A stretch of 64,000 bases of DNA from Nocardiopsis sp. NRRL B-16309. Lineage in GTDB: Bacteria > Actinomycetota > Actinomycetes > Streptosporangiales > Streptosporangiaceae. This document shows positions 24,835 to 32,830 of this stretch, one piece after another. A program made the position numbers and the translations under genes. Each line of letters starts with the position of its first letter. Position 1 is the stretch's first letter. Location of the stretch: contig NZ_LGEC01000084.1 in the NCBI RefSeq assembly GCF_001279585.1, positions 1 to 64,000 of the forward strand, written 5' to 3'. The notes beneath the pieces are model-generated. The model was not told the origin of the DNA and did no database searches. It saw nothing but the letters and a program-made list of their open reading frames with translations.

Positions 24835-24893
24835 ACCGGATCGGCCCCGCACGGGGCGGGACACAGGGCAGGCAAGCGAACAAGGCGGCAGAT

Positions 24894-25970
24894 GTGGCAG
24901 AACTGAAGCTGGACGACCTCCTGGGGGAGTACTACGAGCTGGAACAACAGCTCGCCGACCCCGAGGTGCACGCTGACCAGGGCAAGGCTCGGACACTGGG
25001 TAAGCGCTACTCCCAGCTCACGCCCATCATCGAGTCCTACCGCGCGCTCCGCGAGGTCGAGAGCGACATCGAGGCCGCGCGCGAGCTCGCCGCCGAGGAC
25101 TCCTCGTTCGGCGAGGAGGCCGACCGCCTGACCACCGAGGCCGAGCAGCTCACCGAGCGCCTGCGCGTCCTGCTCGTCCCCCGCGACCCCTCCGACGACA
25201 AGAACCTCATCATGGAGGTCAAGGCCGGAGAGGGCGGCGAGGAGTCCGCACTGTTCGCGGGCGACCTCGTGCGCATGTACCTGCGCTACGCCGAGCGCCA
25301 GGGGTGGAAGACCGAGATCATCGACGCCACCCACTCCGACCTGGGCGGGTACAAGGACATCACCATCGCCTTCAAGAACCGCGGCACCCCCGAGCCCGGT
25401 TCCGGCGTGTGGCCCCAGCTCAAGTTCGAGGGCGGCGTGCACCGCGTACAGCGCGTCCCCGTCACCGAGTCCCAGGGCCGCATCCACACCTCCGCGGCGG
25501 GCGTCCTGGTGGTCCCCGAGGCCGAGGACGTCGAGGTCGACATCCAGGCCAAGGACCTGCGGATCGACGTCTACCGCTCCTCCGGGCCCGGTGGGCAGTC
25601 CGTCAACACCACCGACTCCGCGGTCCGCATCACCCACCTGCCGACCGGCATCGTCGCCTCGTGCCAGAACGAGAAGAGCCAGCTCCAGAACAAGGAGCAG
25701 GCCATGCGCATCCTGCGCGCCCGCATCTACGCCGAGGCCCAGGCCAGCGCGGACGCCGAGGCCGCCGCGGAGCGCAAGAGCCAGGTCCGCACCGTGGACC
25801 GGTCCGAGCGCGTGCGCACCTACAATTTCCCGGAGAACCGCATCTCCGACCACCGGGTCGGCTACAAGGCCTACAACCTCGACCAGGTCCTCGACGGGGA
25901 CCTGAGCGGGGTCGTCAAGGCCCTGGTGGACGCGGACACCAAGGAGAGGCTCGAAGCAGCTCAATCATGA
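24894..25970 (+). CDS. prfA: Peptide chain release factor 1
   Basis: 358 residues, recognising UAA and UAG. The codon-reading Pro-Val-Thr tripeptide is followed by Glu-Ser-Gln-Gly-Arg-Ile-His-Thr-Ser, which distinguishes RF1 from RF2. The catalytic Gly-Gly-Gln lies in Gly-Pro-Gly-Gly-Gln-Ser-Val-Asn-Thr near residue 235. The GTG start follows AAGG. The last codons overlap prmC (ATGA), pairing the factor with the enzyme that methylates its Gly-Gly-Gln glutamine. Confidence 0.97.
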   Translation: MAELKLDDLLGEYYELEQQLADPEVHADQGKARTLGKRYSQLTPIIESYRALREVESDIEAARELAAEDSSFGEEADRLTTEAEQLTERLRVLLVPRDPSDDKNLIMEVKAGEGGEESALFAGDLVRMYLRYAERQGWKTEIIDATHSDLGGYKDITIAFKNRGTPEPGSGVWPQLKFEGGVHRVQRVPVTESQGRIHTSAAGVLVVPEAEDVEVDIQAKDLRIDVYRSSGPGGQSVNTTDSAVRITHLPTGIVASCQNEKSQLQNKEQAMRILRARIYAEAQASADAEAAAERKSQVRTVDRSERVRTYNFPENRISDHRVGYKAYNLDQVLDGDLSGVVKALVDADTKERLEAAQS

Positions 25971-26830
25971 ACTTCCTGCTCGACGAGGTCGCCCGCGCCA
26001 CACTGAGGCTCGCGGAGGCCGGAGTGGCATCGCCCCGGACGGACGCCGAGGAGCTCGCGGCGTTCGTGCACGGTGTCCGTCGAGGGGAGCTGCACTCGGT
26101 CGGCGACGGCGACTTCGACGCCCGCTACTGGGAGTGCGTGGCCCGCAGGGAGGCCCGCGAACCCCTCCAGCACATCACCGGCCGCGCGTACTTCCGGTAC
26201 CTGGAACTCCAGGTCGGACCCGGGGTGTTCGTGCCGCGGCCGGAGACCGAGATCATGGTCGACTGGGCGATCGAGACCCTGCGCGCCATGGACGTGGCCG
26301 ATCCGCTGGTCGTCGACCTCGGCGCCGGGTCCGGGGCCATCGCCATCTCCATCGCCCAGGAGGTGCCGCGCTCGCGCGTGCACACCGTCGAGATCGATCC
26401 GGCGGCCCTGGCCTGGGCCCGCCGCAACATCGGCGCCAGCGGCCACGCCGACCGGGTCACCGCCCACCAGGGCGACCTGCGCACCGCGCTGCCCGAGCTC
26501 AACGGCCGCGTCGACCTGCTGATCAGCAACCCGCCCTACGTCCCCACCCGCGATGCCGAGGCGATCCCTCCGGAGGTCCGCGACTACGACCCGGCGCCCG
26601 CGCTGTGGTCGGGCGAGGACGGGCTCGACATGATCCGCGACCTGGAGGCGGTCGGCCGCAGGCTGCTGCGCCCCGGCGGCGCGATGGCGGTCGAACACCA
26701 TGACGGGCAGGGCATCGACATCCCCCGGCTGTTCCCCGAGGGCCGGGGCTGGCGCGACGTCCTCAACCGCAAGGACATGGCCCGGCGCGACCGCTTCGTG
26801 GTCATGCGCCGCGCCGACGGGGACGGCTGA
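25967..26830 (+). CDS. prmC: Release factor glutamine methyltransferase
   Basis: 287 residues. The SAM-binding core contains Val-Val-Asp-Leu-Gly-Ala-Gly-Ser-Gly-Ala-Ile-Ala, and the Asn-Pro-Pro-Tyr catalytic motif (Ile-Ser-Asn-Pro-Pro-Tyr-Val-Pro) is clear. It N5-methylates the glutamine of the release factor GGQ motif. The ATG at 25967 overlaps the prfA stop, ensuring coupled translation. The threonylcarbamoyl-AMP synthase gene follows after 66 bases. Confidence 0.96.
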   Translation: MNFLLDEVARATLRLAEAGVASPRTDAEELAAFVHGVRRGELHSVGDGDFDARYWECVARREAREPLQHITGRAYFRYLELQVGPGVFVPRPETEIMVDWAIETLRAMDVADPLVVDLGAGSGAIAISIAQEVPRSRVHTVEIDPAALAWARRNIGASGHADRVTAHQGDLRTALPELNGRVDLLISNPPYVPTRDAEAIPPEVRDYDPAPALWSGEDGLDMIRDLEAVGRRLLRPGGAMAVEHHDGQGIDIPRLFPEGRGWRDVLNRKDMARRDRFVVMRRADGDG

Positions 26831-26896
26831 CGTGCCACGGGCCGGGGACACGTTTCCACCCGGACCTGAACCGGGTTTCCACACAAGGAGTTCTAG

Positions 26897-27988
26897 GTGA
26901 GCCGCATCTACGACTGCGCGGACGAGACGGCCCGCAAGGACGGCATCCTCGACGCCGCGTCCGCGGTACGCAAGGGTGAGCTCGTGGTCCTGCCCACGGA
27001 CACCGTGTACGGCATCGGGGCCGACGCCTTCAGCCCCAAGGCGGTGGCCGACCTGTTGGCCGCCAAGGGCCGGGGCAGGGAGATGCCGCCGCCGGTGCTG
27101 GTCGGGTCCATGCGCGCCGCCACCGCGCTCATCGACGACCTGGGGACCCACGGCCGCGACCTCATGGAGGAGTTCTGGCCCGGACCCCTGACCCTGGTGT
27201 GCACCGCGACCCCGAGCCTGTCCTGGGACCTGGGCGACACCAAGGGCACCGTGGCCGTGCGCATGCCGATGGACCCGGTCGCCCTGGAGTTGCTCAAGGA
27301 GGTCGGGCCGATGGCGGTGAGCAGCGCGAACAAGTCCGGGCAGCCGGCCGCCGCCACCATGGAGGAGGCCTTGGAGCAGCTCGGCGACGAGGACATCGCG
27401 GTCTACTTGGACGGCGGAGAGAGTGAGGCCCCCGTGGCCTCCACGATCGTCGACCTCACCTACGCCGTTCCGCGCGTGCTGCGCGCCGGCGCGATCTCCA
27501 TCGAGCAGCTGCGCGGCGTGTGCGGTACGGTCATCGGCGAGCTGCGCAAGGGCCGGACCAAGCCCAAGCCCGTTGACTCCGCGGAAGCCACGGAGCCAGC
27601 GGAGTCCGGAGCCGGTGCGGCCGACGCGTCGGCCGACGGGGCCGAGGCCCAGGCGCGAGAGCCCGGGGCCGCGGAGTCCGGGGTCACGGAGAGCACGGCC
27701 GGAGTGCCCGCGTCGACGGAGACCGGAACCACGGAGGTCGCACCCGTGGAGGCCGGTCCGTCCACGCCCACGGAGCCCGAGCCCATGAAGGGCGGGGCCA
27801 CGGAGGCCGGAACCACGGAGGTCGCGCCCGCCGAGGCCGGTCTCGCGGAATCCAGGACCGAGGAGCCCACGCCAGCGAAGGCGGCGCCCGCGAAGGCCGG
27901 TCCCGTGGAGCCCGCGGGCGACACCGGCGCCCGTCAGGGCGAGGACACGGCAGGTCAGGCCCCGAACGGCGAACGTTCCGACAACTAG
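26897..27988 (+). CDS. Threonylcarbamoyl-AMP synthase (Sua5/YrdC/TsaC) with long disordered tail
   Basis: 363 residues. The first 210 or so form the YrdC domain, which makes threonylcarbamoyl-AMP from threonine, bicarbonate and ATP for the t6A37 tRNA modification. Conserved stretches include Val-Val-Leu-Pro-Thr-Asp-Thr-Val-Tyr-Gly-Ile-Gly and Ser-Ser-Ala-Asn-Lys-Ser-Gly. The remaining 150 residues are Ala/Glu/Pro/Thr-rich with no predicted fold and contain Thr-Thr-Glu-Val-Ala-Pro twice. There is no Sua5 domain. The tail is unusual in length for this family; its codon use matches the gene. AAGGAG precedes the GTG by 6 bases. Confidence 0.93.
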   Translation: MSRIYDCADETARKDGILDAASAVRKGELVVLPTDTVYGIGADAFSPKAVADLLAAKGRGREMPPPVLVGSMRAATALIDDLGTHGRDLMEEFWPGPLTLVCTATPSLSWDLGDTKGTVAVRMPMDPVALELLKEVGPMAVSSANKSGQPAAATMEEALEQLGDEDIAVYLDGGESEAPVASTIVDLTYAVPRVLRAGAISIEQLRGVCGTVIGELRKGRTKPKPVDSAEATEPAESGAGAADASADGAEAQAREPGAAESGVTESTAGVPASTETGTTEVAPVEAGPSTPTEPEPMKGGATEAGTTEVAPAEAGLAESRTEEPTPAKAAPAKAGPVEPAGDTGARQGEDTAGQAPNGERSDN

Positions 27989-28000
27989 AGGGGCCCAGCG

Positions 28001-29164
28001 GTGCGGGAGTACGCACTCACCTTCGTCATCGCGGCCGCGGTGACCTATCTGCTCGTGCCGATCGTCCGGCGCTTCGCGATCGCCTTCGGCGCCACGCCCC
28101 CGGTACGCGACCGCGACGTGCACTCCGAACCCATCCCGCGGCTGGGCGGACTGGCCATCTACGGCGGCTTTGCGGCGGCGCTGCTGATCTCCGCGCAACT
28201 GCCGCACCTGCAGAACGTCTTCGTCGCCGACACCTGGCTCGGCCTGCTGCTGGCGGGCGGGCTGATCACGGTGATCGGGGTCGTCGACGACCGCTGGGGC
28301 ATGGACGCGCTGAGCAAGCTCGCCGGGCAGGTCGCCGCCGCGGGCATCCTGGTGGCCCAGGGCGTGCAGCTGCTGTGGCTGCCGCTGCCGGGCACGCAGC
28401 TGTCCCTGGGCCCCTGGCTGGGCGCGATGATCTCCGTGCTGCTCATCGTGGTGACCATCAACGCGGTCAACTTCGCCGACGGACTGGACGGCCTGGCCGC
28501 GGGCATCGTCGGCATCTCGTCCACGGCGTTCTTCGCCTACTACTACGTGGTCGCGGTGGAGCAGGGCTTCGTCCGCCAGTCCTACCCGGCGATGATCGCG
28601 ATCATCCTGGCGGGCACCTGCGCCGGGTTCCTCTTCCACAACTTCCACCCCGCGCGGGTGTTCATGGGCGACACCGGCTCGATGCTGCTGGGGCTGCTGC
28701 TGACCTCCATCACCATCACCGTGACCGGGCAGTTCGACGCCAACACGGCGCGGGAGGGGTTCAGCTCCGGCCTCGTGGTGTTCCTGCCGGTGGCCCTGCC
28801 GCTGCTGGTCATCGCGCTGCCGCTTGCGGACCTGGTCCTCGCGGTCCTGCGCCGCCTGCTGGCCGGGAAGTCCCCGTTCGCACCCGACCGCGGACACCTG
28901 CACCACCGGCTCCTCGACATGGGGCACAGCCACGTGCGGGCCGTGCTGCTGATGTACCTGTGGGCGGGAATCGTGGCCTTCGCGGCGGTGTCGCTGTCGG
29001 TCTTCGACTCCCCGGTGATCGTCCTGACGGTGACCGCGCTGGTGGGGGTGTGCGCGGTGGGGCTCATCGCCCTGCCCCGGCTCCGCCGCCGGGGCCTGCT
29101 CCCCTGGGACCGGCGGGACACGGCCCGGGCGACGGCACATCACGATTCGTCATCTGATGACTGA
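28001..29164 (+). CDS. UDP-N-acetylglucosamine:undecaprenyl-phosphate transferase family (MraY/WecA-like)
   Basis: 387 residues with about 11 membrane helices. Family motifs are present: Asn-Ala-Val-Asn-Phe-Ala-Asp-Gly-Leu-Asp-Gly-Leu (magnesium site), Phe-Met-Gly-Asp-Thr-Gly-Ser, and His-Leu-His-His-Arg-Leu-Leu in the cytoplasmic loop that recognises N-acetylglucosamine. It transfers GlcNAc-1-phosphate to the lipid carrier to start cell-wall teichoic or arabinogalactan-type polymers. Its position between sua5 and the atp genes is conserved in actinobacteria. GTG start after GAGGGG, 12 bases behind the previous gene. Confidence 0.92.
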   Translation: MREYALTFVIAAAVTYLLVPIVRRFAIAFGATPPVRDRDVHSEPIPRLGGLAIYGGFAAALLISAQLPHLQNVFVADTWLGLLLAGGLITVIGVVDDRWGMDALSKLAGQVAAAGILVAQGVQLLWLPLPGTQLSLGPWLGAMISVLLIVVTINAVNFADGLDGLAAGIVGISSTAFFAYYYVVAVEQGFVRQSYPAMIAIILAGTCAGFLFHNFHPARVFMGDTGSMLLGLLLTSITITVTGQFDANTAREGFSSGLVVFLPVALPLLVIALPLADLVLAVLRRLLAGKSPFAPDRGHLHHRLLDMGHSHVRAVLLMYLWAGIVAFAAVSLSVFDSPVIVLTVTALVGVCAVGLIALPRLRRRGLLPWDRRDTARATAHHDSSSDD

Positions 29165-29284
29165 ACGGCCGGTGACGGGTTGTGCCGAAGCGGACACGTC
29201 TGACCTGCGACGTCGCGCGTGGGACGAATGTGGCCAAGGCGACAGTCGAGGCGGAAAGCGCCTAGAGCGGCGCCTTCGGAGAGC

Positions 29285-29345
29285 GTTAAGGTCTCGTTAA
29301 GGAACCCTGGGATATGGCACCAAAAACCTTGTGATAGCTTTCACG
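29285..29345 (+). promoter_or_regulatory. Regulatory region of the ATP synthase operon
   Basis: GTTAAGG is repeated at 29285-29291 and 29296-29302, 11 bp apart, the spacing of OmpR/PhoB-type direct-repeat sites. TTAAGG (29286-29291) with GGATAT (29310-29315) could be a promoter with 18-bp spacing. TGTGA-N6-TCACG (29330-29345) differs at one base from the CRP-family consensus. CRP homologues control respiration and ATP synthase genes in some actinobacteria. The remainder of the gap 29165-29379 shows nothing else. Confidence 0.45.
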
Positions 29346-29379
29346 AGCAGGTACCCACTGAACCCCACGGAGCTCTCGC

Positions 29380-29820
29380 ATGCAGGAACACGACGCCCGG
29401 ATTCTCCGCGGCGCCGCGCTTCCGACGGCCGTCGTCGGCGTGGTCGCCATGATCGTCGGCTTCGCTCTCTCTGGTCTCCAGGGCGTCTACGGCGGGCTCT
29501 TCGGGGTCGGGTTGGTCATCGGTGCCTTCGCCGTCTCCGCCTTCGTCATCTCGTGGACCGGCGGTCGCCGTCCGGAGCTGCTGCTCCCGGTGGCCTTCCT
29601 CGTCTACACGACGAAGCTCGGCATCCTCTTCGTCATCCTCCTCCTGTTCAAGGGGACGACGGCACTGGACACCGACGTCTTCGTCTGGACGGCACTCGCG
29701 TGCATCATCGCCTGGCTCGCGGCGCAGGCCGTCGCGGTCAAGCGGAGCAAGCAGCCGACGATCGTCCCCGAGGGCGAAGAGGACGAGGCTGTCACCGAGG
29801 ACCGTGAGGCGCACCGGTGA
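29380..29820 (+). CDS. atpI: AtpI-like membrane protein, first gene of the atp operon
   Basis: 146 residues with four predicted membrane helices (about 17-35, 39-60, 69-88, 98-118) and an acidic cytoplasmic C-terminus. The size, topology and place directly before the ATP synthase genes fit subunit I, a non-structural protein thought to help assemble the c-ring. Sequence similarity in this family is low, so the call rests on topology and context. GGAG lies before the ATG. Confidence 0.7.
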   Translation: MQEHDARILRGAALPTAVVGVVAMIVGFALSGLQGVYGGLFGVGLVIGAFAVSAFVISWTGGRRPELLLPVAFLVYTTKLGILFVILLLFKGTTALDTDVFVWTALACIIAWLAAQAVAVKRSKQPTIVPEGEEDEAVTEDREAHR

Positions 29821-29880
29821 GCCCGCGTTGGCGGGGCGGTGTGCACGGCCTTCTGACCTACTGCTATCTTCCGGAGCGAG

Positions 29881-30096
29881 ATGAACGAGCACCGAAGCGC
29901 GAACGACACTCAGGAGTCGAGCGCCAACGGAACCACTCTCGTCTCGTATCTGCTGGGGGGCCTCGCCTTCTGGGGCGGCGTGGGCTGGGTCGCGGATCAG
30001 CTCCTGGGCTTCTCCGCTCTCTTCCTGCCCATCGGTCTGGGCGTCGGCCTGGTCGCGTCGATCTACCTCATCTATGCCCAGCACGTCCGGTCCTGA
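29881..30096 (+). CDS. AtpZ/AtpI-family small membrane protein
   Basis: 71 residues with two predicted helices separated by a short loop: Ser-Tyr-Leu-Leu-Gly-Gly-Leu-Ala-Phe-Trp-Gly-Gly-Val-Gly-Trp, then Pro-Ile-Gly-Leu-Gly-Val-Gly-Leu-Val-Ala-Ser. This Gly-patterned hairpin is typical of the AtpZ type, sometimes linked to magnesium or calcium movement and to c-ring assembly. The order (four-helix gene first, two-helix gene second) is reversed from the order I expect in some relatives. Ribosome site GGAG just before the ATG. Confidence 0.75.
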   Translation: MNEHRSANDTQESSANGTTLVSYLLGGLAFWGGVGWVADQLLGFSALFLPIGLGVGLVASIYLIYAQHVRS

Positions 30097-30189
30097 CCGT
30101 ACATCCAGCTGCGTTCGCCCGCGTCGAGCGCGGAACCGCTCTGAACACAACATCGAGGATTGAGTTGCGTCACGACGAAAGGGATCGCC

Positions 30190-31044
30190 GTGGGTGCTGA
30201 CGTGAGCGTCGTCGCGGCGTCCGAATCAAGCTGCAAGATTTTCGGCGACGGTTGTGGTTTCGAGGCTCCGTCTATCGGCCTCTTCTTCCCCACGCCGTGG
30301 CTCGACTTCGGCCTGCCGGGTACCTCCGGCCTCAACAAGTACTACCTGGTCGCGGTCGTCGCACTGCTGATCGCCGCCGCGTTCTGGTACTTCACCACGC
30401 GCAAGGCCAAGGTCGTTCCCGGCCGCGGCCAGAGCATGGCCGAGCTGCTGGTCACCTTCCTGCGCGACCAGGTCACCCGGACCACCATGGGGAAAGAGGG
30501 GGACAAGTTCCTCCCGCTGATGGTGACCCTGTTCATCTTCATCTTCTCGATGAACATCATGGGCCTCATCCCCGGCCTCCAGCTGCCGGTGACCTCCAAC
30601 CTGGCCTTCCCCGCGGTCCTGGCCATCTTCATCTTCCTTCTCTGGAACATCGTGGGCATCCGCCGACACGGTGCCGGTGCGCACTTCAAGGCGCGCCTGG
30701 TGCCCAGCGGGGTCCCCGGGTGGATCCTGCCGATCGTCGTGCCGATCGAGGCGCTGTCGAACTTCATCATTCGGCCGGCCACGCACATGATCCGTCTGTT
30801 CGCGACCATGTTCGCCGGGCACCTGCTGCTCGCGCTGTTCGCGGCGGCCGGGTTCTACATGTTCAACCCGCTCTCCGAGATGGGTGCCGGCTTCGGCGCG
30901 ATCTCGGTCGGCTACTCCGCCATGGCCCTGCTCGGCTTCCTGGTCTTCACCGGATTCGAGCTGTTCATCATGGCGGTGCAGGCCTACGTTTTCGTCCTCC
31001 TGTCCTCCATCTACCTCGGTGAGGCCATGGAGGGCGCGCACTAG
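30190..31044 (+). CDS. atpB: ATP synthase subunit a
   Basis: 284 residues with 5-6 membrane helices, the stator half of the proton channel. The essential Arg is Arg202 in Met-Ile-Arg-Leu-Phe-Ala-Thr-Met-Phe-Ala-Gly-His. GTG 30190 is preferred because AAAGGGA lies 5 bases upstream; a TTG at 30160 lacks a usable ribosome site. It meets the c-ring encoded next. Confidence 0.95.
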   Translation: MGADVSVVAASESSCKIFGDGCGFEAPSIGLFFPTPWLDFGLPGTSGLNKYYLVAVVALLIAAAFWYFTTRKAKVVPGRGQSMAELLVTFLRDQVTRTTMGKEGDKFLPLMVTLFIFIFSMNIMGLIPGLQLPVTSNLAFPAVLAIFIFLLWNIVGIRRHGAGAHFKARLVPSGVPGWILPIVVPIEALSNFIIRPATHMIRLFATMFAGHLLLALFAAAGFYMFNPLSEMGAGFGAISVGYSAMALLGFLVFTGFELFIMAVQAYVFVLLSSIYLGEAMEGAH

Positions 31045-31150
31045 GGTCAGGCCCCCCGGCCGCCCCAGTCGCGCAGCACGACCCCGTCCGATTCATCTCG
31101 TCAGTCCGGCATCGACCATGATCGTCGGCGTGTAGTAAAGGGAATATCAC

Positions 31151-31360
31151 ATGGAAATCGCTGGCAGCCTGAACTCCATCGGTTACGGTCTCGCCGCCAT
31201 CGGCCCCGGCATCGGCGTCGGTCTGGTCTTCGGTATGGGCGTCCAGGCGATCGCCCGTCAGCCCGAGGCCCGCGGCATCCTCCAGGGCCAGATGATCTTC
31301 GGCTTCGCGGTCATCGAGGCGCTGGCCATTCTCGGCTTCGTTCTCGCGTTCGCCGTCTAG
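31151..31360 (+). CDS. atpE: ATP synthase subunit c
   Basis: 69-residue hairpin of two membrane helices forming the rotor ring. The proton-carrying carboxylate is Glu56 in Phe-Ala-Val-Ile-Glu-Ala-Leu, and the polar loop reads Ala-Arg-Gln-Pro-Glu-Ala-Arg. Residues beside the Glu are hydrophobic, consistent with protons and not sodium. Separate 106- and 36-base gaps set it off from its neighbours, fitting the need for extra translation of this high-copy subunit. Confidence 0.97.
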   Translation: MEIAGSLNSIGYGLAAIGPGIGVGLVFGMGVQAIARQPEARGILQGQMIFGFAVIEALAILGFVLAFAV

Positions 31361-31396
31361 TCGCAAGGTCATACGAACGCGAAGGGGATGCCAACC

Positions 31397-31936
31397 ATGT
31401 ATTTGGCAGCTGAACATGAGAACGTCCTGCGTATTCACTGGGACGAGTTCACCTTCGGTCTCATCGCCTTCCTCATCATCCTCGGTGTCGTCTACAAGAT
31501 GTGGCCGAGGCTGACGAAGGCGCTTGACGAGCGTGCCGACCAGATCGAGGGTGGCATCGCTCGCGCTCAGAAGGCCGAGGCCGAGGCGGACGAGATCCGT
31601 CAGCAGTACAGGGAGAAGCTCGAAGAGGCGCACCGCGAGTACGCCCAGGAGCTGGAGAAGGCCAAGGAGCAGCGCGCGGCGATCATCGCCGAGGCTCGCG
31701 AGGAGGCCCAGGTCGAGGCGCGTCGGATCATCGAGGCCGCCCAGGCCCAGATCGAGGCCGACCGCCAGCAGGCCGTCGTCCAGCTCCGCAGCGAGATCGG
31801 TGCCCTGTCCACCGAGCTCGCGACCCGCATCGTCGGTGAGACGCTGAACGACGACGCGGCCCGCTCGCGTGTGGTGGACCGGTTCCTGGAGGAACTGGAG
31901 CAGAGCGAGAGCGCGCAGCAAGCCGAGGTGCGCTGA
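31397..31936 (+). CDS. atpF: ATP synthase subunit b
   Basis: 179 residues: one membrane helix (about 18-36) followed by a long charged coiled coil rich in Glu, Ala, Arg and Gln, the peripheral stalk. The second ATG (31397) is chosen because AAGGGG lies 9 bases before it, whereas the first ATG (31388) is immediately adjacent to that ribosome site. It ends in a TGATG overlap with atpH, coupling the two stalk subunits. Confidence 0.95.
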   Translation: MYLAAEHENVLRIHWDEFTFGLIAFLIILGVVYKMWPRLTKALDERADQIEGGIARAQKAEAEADEIRQQYREKLEEAHREYAQELEKAKEQRAAIIAEAREEAQVEARRIIEAAQAQIEADRQQAVVQLRSEIGALSTELATRIVGETLNDDAARSRVVDRFLEELEQSESAQQAEVR

Positions 31937-32757
31937 TGCGTGGTATCAGCCGTTCCTCCCTGGCCGAGGTGACCCGGCGCCTGGACGAGAACGTCCTGGC
32001 GTCGGCGGACGCCGGCCAGTACGCGGTCTCCCTCGGCGGCGAGCTCTTCGAGGTCGTCGCCCTGCTGAGCGGCGAGCACTCCCTCCGCCGCTGGCTGGCC
32101 GACCAGTCCAACCCCGCCGAGCAGAAGACCGCTCTGGCCGGGGAACTGCTGGAGCACAAGGTGTCGCCGTCCACGGTCATCGTGGTCAACGACGTCGTCC
32201 AGCAGGACTGGTCGACCCCGCGTGACATGGTCGACGCGGTCGAGCGGATGGCGGTCTACGCGACCGTCGCCTCGCTCGGCGGCACACGCCTCGACGAGCT
32301 CGAGGACGAGCTGTTCCGCTTCCAGCGGATCCTCGCCGCCGAGCCGGCGCTGCGTGCGGCCCTCACCCGGGACGGCGTGTCGGCGGGGCAGCTCAACACC
32401 CTGGTGGAGAACCTCCTCTCGGGCAAGGTGAACTCCGCGACGCTGACCCTGGTCAGCGAAGCGGTCACCCGCCCGCGGGGTCGTACCCTGGAGCAGGCGC
32501 TCGAGCACTTCGGCCGGCTGGTCTCCGAGAGGGCCCAGCGCTACGTCGCGGTGGTCCGTACCGCCCAGGTGCTGACCGAGGCGCAGCAGGCACGTCTGAA
32601 GGACGTCCTGACCCGCAAGTACGGTCGTGAGATCCACCTGAACATCGACGTCGTCCCCGAGCTCCTGGGCGGTCTCTCCATCCAGGTGGGTGACGAGGTC
32701 ATCGACGACACCATCGCCGGGCGCATCGCTGAGGTCCAGCGCCGTCTGGCTGGCTGA
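31936..32757 (+). CDS. atpH: ATP synthase subunit delta
   Basis: 273 residues, longer than the 177 of E. coli because of an extended N-terminal half common in actinobacteria. The C-terminal domain ends Gly-Leu-Ser-Ile-Gln-Val-Gly-Asp-Glu-Val-Ile-Asp-Asp, the usual delta signature. It links the b stalk to the top of F1. Start codon overlaps the atpF stop. Confidence 0.95.
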   Translation: MRGISRSSLAEVTRRLDENVLASADAGQYAVSLGGELFEVVALLSGEHSLRRWLADQSNPAEQKTALAGELLEHKVSPSTVIVVNDVVQQDWSTPRDMVDAVERMAVYATVASLGGTRLDELEDELFRFQRILAAEPALRAALTRDGVSAGQLNTLVENLLSGKVNSATLTLVSEAVTRPRGRTLEQALEHFGRLVSERAQRYVAVVRTAQVLTEAQQARLKDVLTRKYGREIHLNIDVVPELLGGLSIQVGDEVIDDTIAGRIAEVQRRLAG

Positions 32758-32830
32758 CACACGCGAACAACGCAAAGCAAGCACGCACGGCGCCGGCCCG
32801 GCGCCATTTGAGAGCAAGGACAACGTAGAG

